Source: Farysia itapuensis
Taxonomy: Eukaryota > Basidiomycota > Ustilaginomycetes > Ustilaginales > Ustilaginaceae
Reading direction: 5' to 3'
DNA: 28,547 bases
Assembly: GCA_023212645.1 (NCBI GenBank)
Contig: JALBYC010000048.1
Span: 1-28,547, forward strand
Shown here: piece by piece, positions 21,068-28,547 of the stretch
How positions within the stretch are numbered: the first letter of the stretch is position 1
Layout: the number at the start of each line of letters is the position of its first letter
Program-made: the position numbers and the translations under genes
The notes under the pieces: generated by a model
Database searches by the model: none
Told to the model about the DNA's origin: nothing
Seen by the model: only the letters and a program-made list of their open reading frames with translations

Positions 21068-21893
21068 ATGAATATTAATAAACCTACTATATTTCAATTT
21101 CAACCTTTTCATCTTGTTACTCCTAGTCCTTGACCTCTATTTACTTCTTTTACTCTACTTATTTTTACTACTGGTTCTGTTATATATTTTAATGGTTATG
21201 CTAATCCACTTGGTGGTTCTGGTATTGTACTTGTTATAATTGGTCTATTCACTACTATTAGTGCTATAGTACTATGGTTCCGAGATGTAGTAACTGAAGG
21301 TACATATCTAGGAGATCATACATTTGTAGTACAAAAAGGTATTACAATAGGAGTTGCACTATTTATTATTAGTGAAATCTTCTTCTTTGTTTCTATTTTC
21401 TGAGCTTTCTTTCATTCTAGTCTTGCTCCTACTATTGAACTTGGATCTCAATGGCCACCTGTTGGTATTGCTACTATTAATGCTTTTGAACTTCCTCTAC
21501 TTAATACACTACTACTACTATCTTCAGGTGCTTCTGTAACATATGCACATCACGCACTTATTAAAGGGAATCGTCAAGATGTTATTCTTAGGAATGCTTC
21601 TTACACTTAGTTTTGCTATTCTATTTACCTTTTGTCAAGGTCTAGAATATTATAATGCTCCTTTCACTATTGCTGATGGAGTATACGGAAGTACATTCTT
21701 CTTTAGTACTGGTGGTCATGGTCTACATGTTATTATTGGTACACTATTTCTAGGAGTAGGTTTCGTACGAATTCTTAATTACCATGTTACTGATCATCAT
21801 CATCTAGGATTTGAATCATCTATTCTATACTGGCACTTTGTTGATGTAGTATGGCTATTCCTATTTATTACTGTATATTGGTGAGGTTCATTA
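21068..21893 (+). CDS. cox3: Cytochrome c oxidase subunit 3, needs one +1 frameshift and ends at TTA
   Basis: Subunit 3 of complex IV, 274 residues from ATG 21068. The first part has [31 protein letters not shown] (Met is ATA), [11 protein letters not shown] and WPPVGI. After KGNRQDVIL (CTT at 21587) comes in-frame AGG 21590-21592; skipping A21590 and reading GGA gives [17 protein letters not shown], the conserved continuation; without it TAG follows six codons on. The rest has the fully typical [11 protein letters not shown] and [18 protein letters not shown]. It ends WGS at TTA 21891-21893, the usual Cox3 C-terminus. Reading TTA as Leu would add about 18 odd residues with another TTA. Confidence 0.94.
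21584..21598 (+). other. Proposed +1 frameshift site in cox3 (ATT CTT AGG AAT)
   Basis: The codons CTT AGG A match the core of the yeast Ty1 +1 site, CUU AGG C, in which tRNA-Leu(UAG) slips from CUU to UUA while AGG waits for a rare tRNA. Here tRNA-Leu has anticodon UAG and no AGG tRNA is encoded. The mechanism is inferred; the frame break is seen directly. Confidence 0.85.
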
Positions 21894-22270
21894 TTTATTC
21901 CCCCTTATCTAATCTTAGTTATTTATATCCTATTCCCCATTTATAGATATACATAATACTATGCTATATCTATACTTATTTATTATAGTATTAATTAATC
22001 ACAATTATATTGATCTTATATATACTAAATATACCTTTTCTTATATATTTATAAGACTACTTAAATTAGTATATACTATCTAAACTAAATTTAGGTTCAA
22101 TACCATATCTTATACCTTTTTATATCTTCTTATTATTATTTTTGATCTTATACTATCCCTTGTACTTACTATTTTATTTATATTATAATTCTATTTACAT
22201 TTATTTACTAATTTATTATATTTATTATATATAAAATAGTACCATTATTACTATAGATATTTATTAAAAC
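21894..22270. other. Convergent AT-rich spacer cox3/trnC
   Basis: A 377-nt spacer between cox3 (+) and tRNA-Cys (-). It holds two C runs on the plus strand (21900-21904 and 21935-21938, the second in TTCCCCATTTATAG); otherwise no gene or tRNA was recognised. Confidence 0.5.
21933..21946 (+). terminator. C-run 3' motif after cox3
   Basis: TTCCCCATTTATAG, 40 bases after the cox3 TTA. This is the best-formed copy of the motif on the plus strand. Confidence 0.4.
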
Positions 22271-22342
22271 AGAACACAGAGGGAATCGAACCCTAATGGT
22301 AGAATTTGCAATTCTCCAATAGAAACCATCTATACTATGTTC
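22271..22342 (-). tRNA. trnC: tRNA-Cys (GCA)
   Basis: On the minus strand: acceptor GAACATA/TGTGTTC, anticodon loop TTGCAAA (GCA) closed by AGAA/TTCT, T-loop TTCGATT, discriminator T. It follows nad6 on the same strand. Confidence 0.9.
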
Positions 22343-22400
22343 ATATTAGATTAAAAATAGTTATTATTATTAGGGATCATTCTTTTTTTATTTAAGGGGA

Positions 22401-23006
22401 TTATGTCATTTCAGAATTTCGAGTATTTAGTGATAGAATAATAGGTCCTACTAGTGCTAGAAGTAGAATTATACTTGCTATAATTAGTCAAATTGCACTT
22501 ACTGTGTAAAGATTAAATCCTACACTTTGAATTTGAATAAAATTATTAAATTGGCTATCTGCACCTATATTATTATATACTGAATATACTTCATTAAATT
22601 CTTTATTATTATTAAATAGTATTATATTAATAGTATTTATTATACTTTGTCCTACTATATTATTTTTTATTGGTAGAATTATTACTAGTTCATATAGAAA
22701 TAGACTTCCAATTAGTGTTCCTAGTGGTAGATTTTTAGTATAATTATTTCCAATACTATTTAGTTCTGTTAGTTGTAGATTTAGTATTATAATTACAAAT
22801 AGAAATAGTACTGTTACTGCTCCAATATATACAATCAGATAAGAAATTCCAATAAAACCAATTCCTAGTAGAATTAGATAACCTGCTGCATTAACAAATA
22901 CTGAAATTAGAAATAGTACCGAAATTACTGGATTTTTTGATGTAATTACTAGAATTGAAGATACAATAGCTCCAATTGATAGTATATCAAATAGAAAATT
23001 ATTCAT
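22401..23006 (-). CDS. nad6: NADH dehydrogenase subunit 6
   Basis: Membrane subunit of complex I, 201 residues from ATG 23006 to TAA 22403-22401. Seen: SKNPVISVLFLI, the hallmark GISYLIVYIGAVTVLFLFVI followed by two ATA codons and LNLQLTEL, which in other fungi is VIMMLN. TGA is Trp near the C-terminus (AIWLI). A C4 run on the coding strand (22399-22396) touches the stop. The middle region (residues 90-160) is Asn/Ile-rich and variable. It stands alone with tRNA-Cys on the minus strand. Confidence 0.94.
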
Positions 23007-23539
23007 TATATTTTTACATTTTTATTACCTTATTTAAAATAGTAAATAATTTCTTTTTATTTTTCTTATTTTCTATTTCATTTTAACGGTATAATTATTA
23101 TTATCATTACTTAATAATTATTATTTACTTTTATTTTACTTTATTTAATTTCATCTTTTATAATACAATATAATATGATATAATACTATACTATAACTAT
23201 ATAATATAATATAATTCTTTTAAATATAATTAACATTTCATTACATTATAATATATTACCAATATAATACAATATTACATATTTCTTTTATTATAGTTTA
23301 TTACAATACAAATTTTCTTTTTTAATTTTTCTTGAGAAAAGAATAGAAAAAATATACAAATGTATCACAATTAATTACTATTAAAATGTCTCTATAAGAT
23401 CTACCTATAATAAAAATAAAAAATAATAGAATATGTATATATATATATATATATATTAAATAATATAGTATATAATTATTATAAAGATAGATTAGATTAT
23501 AAATAAGAAAATATAGGTAGCGATAAATAATATTGAATG
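23007..23539. other. Divergent AT-rich region nad6/rnl
   Basis: About 530 nt between nad6 (-) and rnl (+), extremely AT-rich, with a TA run near 23436-23455 and many TAATATAATA-like repeats around 23160-23290. No tRNA, ORF or known promoter motif was recognised. As one of two divergent gaps in the circle, it is a candidate for transcription start and replication origin (inference from position). Confidence 0.45.
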
Positions 23540-25537
23540 TACGATTAAGTAATTAAAGAAATTAGTAAGGATGTCTAGCTATTATATTTAAAAGGAAGTA
23601 TAAACTAAAAGAATTATTAAATTGAAAAAATAATATCAATCCTAAGGAAAACCATATATAAATAACGTTGGGAAGTGAAACATCTTATTACCAATAGGAA
23701 AGGAAATCAAAAGAGAACTCTATGAGTAATGGCGAGTGAAAATAGATTAAGCTAGTAAATTATTTCTTTAAATATATCATTTTAATAATATAAAAATACT
23801 TTGGAATAAGTAGAAATTAATAATATAAAAATTATTAACACAAAATAAGGTAATAGTCCTGTAAATTATTAAAAGTAAGTATATATTAAAAAATAGAGAA
23901 ATAATATAAATAATTATTATGAGGACGTCAGCCTTGTAAGAATAATGGGATACCATTCTCAAAAAGCTAAGTATAATATAATAAGCGATAGTGAAGAGTA
24001 TCGTGAGAGAAAGATGAAAAGTAAGTAGATGACTATTGAAAAGAACCTGAAATACTAATTTTATAAGCAATTGAAGTTAATAAAATAATTAATAACAATG
24101 TACCTTTTGCATAATGGGTCAGCAAGTTAATAAATAGAGCAAGATAATAAATCTAAGCGAAAGCGATTATTAAAAAGGTAATATAAATTTTATATTATAT
24201 TAGTGAATCAATAATTAGTTTTATTTATTAGACCCGAAGCTTAATGATCTTACCTTGATCAGGATAATATAATGGTCCGAACAATTGAGTGTTGCAAAAC
24301 TCTTTGATGAATTGAGGTAAGCAGTGAAAGACAAATCTAATTAAGATGATAGCTGGTATTCTACGAAACCTATTTAAGTAGGATTTCTTTATAATAAATT
24401 AATATATGTACAGCACTGATCATCATTATAAATTATAATAAAATAATTATAAGAATTGGGGTGTCATCAAAACTACTCCTGTGATGCGTTAACCTCGGAA
24501 TGATATTAATTAAAATAAAGAAGTACAGTTTATTCATGATAAGGTGGATAAACAAAAGGGAAACAGCCCAGAACATCAGTTAATGTCCCTAATATATTAT
24601 CAAGTGAATTTAAGAAAGTTTAAATCTTTAGACAATCATGAAATGAGACTAGTAGTATCTATTTTTTAATAAAAGTGTAAAAACTTAGTGATCAATTTTG
24701 GATTTAAGCATCATAAATTAACGGGTCTTAAATAATAAACTAAAACGATGTCTATAATAATAATAATAATTCTAATTTTATTTAATTATAAATAGGAATT
24801 TTTTTTTTTATTTATTATTATAAGGGTAGTAGAATATTCAGTAACTAGTTGAAAATAATATTTTCTAATTTATTTGATAGTACTGAAGTAATAATGCTGA
24901 CATGAGTAACGTAGAAAATAGTAATAATACTATTCACCGAATACGAAAGGGTTTTATGTAAAATTTAATATAACATAAGTTAAACAAATTCTAAGGATTA
25001 TTGTTGAAAAATAATATCTGATGAAATAATATTGAATAGTGATAGAATAAAATCATCTAGAAAACTAAATAATATATTATAATAATATAAAATTGTACCC
25101 TAAACCGACACTGGTTCGTATGTAGAGAATACTAAGGTGTAGAGATAATACTTGTGAAGGAACTCGGCAAAATGTTTCCGTAAGTTAGACGATAAGGAAA
25201 ACCAATTTATTATGAAAATATAAATTGAGTGACACATAATCGGGGACTACGACTGTTTACCAAAAACACAGCAATTTGCTAAGACTAATTAAGTACTTGT
25301 ATAAATTGTGAACTCTGCCCAATGCCATATCGGGTTAAAAAGATAATTATAAAAAAGTTATTAATTGATACTATGGTGAATGGCGGTCTTAACTATAAGG
25401 ATCTGAAAGTAGCAAAATTCATTGTCCACTAATTATGGTCCTGCATGAATGAGGTAACGTGGTCCTGCTGTCTCCACAAGTATCTCAGTGAAATTGAATT
25501 AGTCGTGCAGATGCGATTTACCTTCAGTTAGACGAAA

Positions 25538-26193
25538 GTGCGACAAGATTAATTATATTATAATAATAAGGTGTGAATCCTTCTTATAAATCCATTATTT
25601 GAGTTCAAATGGCATGCTATATAATAGTAATATTTTAGTATGAAGCCCATTGAAATCCATTATTAATTATTTCTTTATTTTAATAATATGAAAATTTTTC
25701 TATTTAATAATTAATAATGGTGAACTAATTATCTATGAACAATTTTAATGAATCCATGTTTAAAGCGTAAAACTGACTAATATTTTTTAATATTAGATTG
25801 TTGATTGTAATAAAGTGTTTTCGTACTTTATTTTATGGATCTATATATCAACTTACGTATAGTGGAGTTCTAAGGATAATAATAAAGTATTATAATATAA
25901 ACTTGGTAAGCCCAATAGTATCTATAAAATTAACTATTTTATAGAGGTTTTTATTGTAAAATAATAATATCTACTAGTGGGTAAAGGATGTTCTAAAAAG
26001 CGAATGATTTATTGTAATGATAAATATAAGTTAATAAATATAACTAATCTGAAAGGATGCTGACTTAGAACTGACATATTAATAGAAATTTAATTGATTA
26101 TTAATTTTTAATATGTTTGAGCTGTATGCGATGAAAGTTGCACGTACAGTTCTATTTGGGGGAAAGTTTCGTGAGGAACCTACCTATCAAGAC
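25538..26193 (+). other. Group II intron in rnl, no ORF
   Basis: Starts GTGCGAC (group II consensus GUGYG) and ends CTATCAAGAC. Domain V is seen at 26119-26152 as GAGCTGTATGCGATGAAAG followed by its pairing arm TTGCACGTACAGTTC; a branch-type A lies in CCTATCAAGAC. Removal gives TTAGACGAAA|AGACCCTATG, the conserved 23S text, so the site is at about E. coli A2059/A2060. At 656 nt it has no reverse transcriptase and must rely on factors in trans. Confidence 0.9.
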
Positions 26194-26643
26194 AGACCCT
26201 ATGCAGCTTTACTGTAGCTTTATATTGTTTTAATGGAGATTAAGGTGTAGTAATACAAGGGATGTGAATTATAATGATTCACGACAATTGAAAAACCTTG
26301 ACAATAATTGATATTAAGACTAATTAAAACAGTGATATAATTTAATTAATTTGAGAGTTACGACTTTTTATATATTTAATTTCTAATTATGAGTTTTAAA
26401 ACAGTATATTGTGGTCAGTTTTACTGGGACGGTAGCTTCTAAAAAATTATCAGAAGCCACTAAAGATATGTAATAATTTAGTCAGAAACTAATTAACTAT
26501 GTAAGGTTTAATAAAGTATAATAGCTTAAACATTATCTAACTGAAAGACCTATAAGTCAATCAGATATTCAAGTAGAGTATAGTGATCCGGTGATTCTTT
26601 ATGGAAAGGTCATCGCTCAAGAAATAAAAGTTACGCTAGGGAT

Positions 26644-26902
26644 AAATGTTGTCCTTTTTATTAATAATAATTCTTTTATTTAATTTATTAATAATTATAA
26701 TCGGGTCAATTGCAAAAAATACTTTTTAATAAGAATATTTGCAGCGAAGCATTTTTTTGAACGTTCAACGACTAATGATAAATTTATTATCATGAATAAT
26801 GCCCGACATTTATATTAAATATGAGTTTCATTTTTTTCTCTTTTTTAATATAAATGATGACATAGTCTAAACAATATAAAAATATATTGAATAATTTATA
26901 TG
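26644..26902 (+). other. Small group I intron at the omega site of rnl
   Basis: The 5' exon ends GCTAGGGAT and the 3' exon starts AACAGGTTAAT, the position of the yeast omega intron (about E. coli 2449). Core words TCAATTGCA (P), ATTTGCAGC (Q), GTTCAACGACTA (R) and ACATAGTCTAAACAAT (S) are present. It is only 259 nt and has no endonuclease ORF, unlike omega. The core resembles cob intron 2. Confidence 0.9.
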
Positions 26903-27540
26903 AACAGGTTAATTATTTGCGAGAGTTCACATTGTCCAAATAGTTTGACACCTCGATGTCGACTCATCTCATCCTCCAGGAGCAATCACTTGGAAGGGTT
27001 CAGCTGTTCGCTGATTAAAGAGGTACGTGAGTTGGGTTCAATACGACGTGAGTCAGTATGGTTTTGTCTCTTCTGAAGGGAAAAGTAGTATAGTTAAGAA
27101 TTCAGTTCAGTACGAAAGGACCAACTTGGAGTAATCCTCTGGTAAACCTATTGTATCATTAAAAGATTGCACCGTAGGGTAGCTACGATTATGACAGATA
27201 AGTGCTGAAAGCATCTAAAGCACGAAGCACACTTAATTTATACTACAAGAAATAAGAAAAAGAATATTTCTTAAAATTAGTTATTTAACTAATATATTAG
27301 GATATAAATGTAAGCAATAGTAATATGTTGAGTTTAATATTTCTAATTAATTATTATTCTTAATTGTATAATATTATCTATCGCTAATTTCAAACAATAT
27401 TAATATAATAAGGTAATATAATTTAAATTAACTAAACTAATAAAAAATAGAATTAATTTCAATTTTCTATTTATTGTGATAATAACAGTAACAAAAATTT
27501 CTTTTGTTACATTTCACTATAAATAGAAATTACTTTCCTA

Positions 27541-27614
27541 CAGATTGATGGCCTAATGGTTCAGGGTGATCACTTTGGGAGTGATAGTACAGAGTTCGAG
27601 TCTCTACAATCTGA
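27541..27614 (+). tRNA. trnP: tRNA-Pro (UGG)
   Basis: Acceptor CAGATTG/CAATCTG, anticodon stem ATCAC/GTGAT with loop TTTGGGA (TGG), T-stem AGAG/CTCT. Confidence 0.9.
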
Positions 27615-27619
27615 ATTGT

Positions 27620-27692
27620 GGTATTATAGCAAAGTGGTTAATGCGACGTACTGTTAATACGTTTATCGAAAGTTCAAATCTTTCTAATACCT
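27620..27692 (+). tRNA. trnN: tRNA-Asn (GUU)
   Basis: Acceptor GGTATTA/TAATACC, anticodon stem ACGTA/TACGT with loop CTGTTAA (GTT), T-stem GAAAG/CTTTC. It lies five bases after tRNA-Pro. Confidence 0.92.
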
Positions 27693-27843
27693 ATTATACC
27701 TATTATAAATTATAAAAATAAAATTAAATAGGTATTAAATACTTAAAAAATTGTACTTAAATAAAAAAAGAAAATATTTAAGGCTTATATAATAGAAATT
27801 TATATATATATAAACATTACTAAAAATCTAAATATAATATAAT

Positions 27844-28470
27844 ATGATAAATATAAATAATAAAATTAACTATAATCAAGTTAAATCATTTAATTCAATT
27901 AATAAAAATTATGATAATGTAATGAATAAAATTACTAGTTATTTTGAGATACTTAATAATAATAATGAACAAAAAATTCTAATTAATACACCGACATATA
28001 AGATAACAAATGATAAAATAAATATTGAGATTATATATTATTCAACATCTAAAACAGTAATAAATAAACAAAATTTTCTAGATCTAAATAAGATTATTTC
28101 TAAAGAAGTTGATAAAGAGATTAATATTATTATAAATCGTATTCATTATCCTTATATAAATAGTCTAATTTTTGCTAAATATCTTAGTCATAATTCAAAT
28201 TATTGTAATTATACTAAATATCAAGATTATATTAATTCTAATATTAAAATTGTTAAAAATTCTCTGCCCGCATCTATTCTAGGTATTAAAGTTACTATTT
28301 CAGGACGTATTCCTACACAACGTGTTATTCCACGTAAAACAATAAAAACTATTATATATGGAACATTTAAAGGTAATCATAATATAATAATTGATTATAA
28401 TAAATTTACAACATCAAATCATCTTGGTACATTTACTTTTAAAGTTTGAATTTGTCAACATATAAAATTA
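27844..28470 (+). CDS. rps3: Ribosomal protein S3 (Var1/Rps3 type), ends at TTA
   Basis: Small-subunit ribosomal protein, 208 residues. The N-terminal two thirds is Asn/Ile/Lys-rich and not conserved, as in yeast Rps3/Var1. The C-terminus is recognisable: LPASILGIKVTISGRIPTQR, then IDYNKFTTSNHLGTFTFKVWI, like the S3 end GxKVxxSGR and GxxGVKVWI. TGA codes the Trp of KVWI. It ends ICQHMK at TTA 28468-28470, directly before an A12 run; read as Leu, the frame would continue through poly-Lys into the tRNA-Gly leader to TAA 28493 (across the circle junction). No TTR or AGR codon occurs inside. Confidence 0.85.
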
Positions 28471-28547
28471 AAAAAAAAAAAATAACTATAATTAAATTCC
28501 CTTGTATTAATGATTATAAAAGCTAGTATAGTTTAATTGGTAAAACT
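28471..28547. repeat. Terminal redundancy, second copy
   Basis: Exact copy of positions 1-77 (A12 run, tRNA-Gly leader and first 26 bases of tRNA-Gly). It is the closing overlap of a circular contig and should be removed before counting genes. Confidence 0.95.

Larger units (their letters stand above)
23540..27350 (+). rRNA. rnl: Large subunit ribosomal RNA with two introns
   Basis: 23S-type rRNA. Recognisable blocks: AAGGATGTCTAGCT near the 5' end, GGCGAGTGAAA (23728), AACTATAAGGATC with GTAGCAAAATTCATTGTC (25389-25430), GACCCTATGCAGCTTTACTGTAGC after intron 1, GCTAGGGAT/AACAGGTTAATT around intron 2, GTTTAGTACGA-like TTCAGTACGAAAGGACC (27106), and GCTGAAAGCATCTAA (27204). Introns are 25538-26193 (group II) and 26644-26902 (group I). 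Both ends are estimated, the 5' end to about 30 and the 3' end to about 40 bases. AT-rich expansion segments such as 24740-24830 interrupt the conserved core. Confidence 0.92.

Overview
The window is a complete, very AT-rich mitochondrial chromosome of a fungus, most likely an ascomycete yeast. It carries the usual fungal set: cox1-3, cob, atp6/8/9, nad1-6 and nad4L, a small Asn-rich rps3, rns, rnl, 22 tRNA genes and a probable RNase P RNA. Positions 1-77 recur exactly at 28471-28547, so the molecule closes as a circle of 28,470 bp and the last 77 bases are assembly overlap. The species cannot be named from the sequence; the yeast placement is inferred from compact genes on both strands, the reduced rps3 and the RNase P RNA.

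Layout. 52-7232, mainly +: trnG, nad2-nad3, (trnK on -), trnS(GCU), cox1 with one group I intron, atp8, atp6, atp9, trnL, trnR. 14778 down to 7401, on -: trnS(UGA), trnV, cox2, nad1, trnA-trnF-trnY-trnI, rns, trnD, nad4L-nad5, trnH, RNase P RNA, trnM. 14999-21893, on +: trnW, nad4, trnM-trnE-trnT-trnQ, cob with two group I introns, cox3. 23006-22271, on -: nad6, trnC. 23540-28470, on +: rnl with one group II and one group I intron, trnP, trnN, rps3. The divergent stretches 14779-14998 and 23007-23539 are the natural candidates for promoters or origins.

The striking part is the genetic code. TGA is Trp. ATA sits where Met is required, including the CuA ligand Met of Cox2. Leu is written only with CTN and Arg only with CGN; TTA, TTG, AGA and AGG are missing from the interior of every reading frame followed here, and tRNA-Leu(UAA) and tRNA-Arg(UCU) are absent. 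TTA appears exactly where proteins should end: nad1, nad2, nad3, nad4L, nad5, cox2, cox3, atp9, rps3 and the ORF of cob intron 1 all reach an in-frame TTA at the expected C-terminus. The other genes end in TAA; TAG was not seen as a stop. In nad2, nad5 and cox3 an in-frame AGG followed by A interrupts the frame, and skipping the A (reading GGA, Gly) restores the conserved protein each time. This looks like programmed +1 frameshifting at a codon with no tRNA. The only tRNA-Trp has anticodon CCA although UGA is a common Trp codon. I know of no NCBI table with this combination: table 3 has ATA=Met and table 23 has TTA=stop, each with other differences.

Together the genes give the mitochondrial share of complexes I, III, IV and V, the rRNAs and tRNAs to translate them, one ribosomal protein and the RNA of the tRNA 5'-processing enzyme. 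The two large intron ORFs (LAGLIDADG endonucleases or maturases) obey the same restricted codon set. A C-run motif close to TTCCCCATNTATAG follows many genes in the sense orientation and is a candidate 3'-end processing signal.
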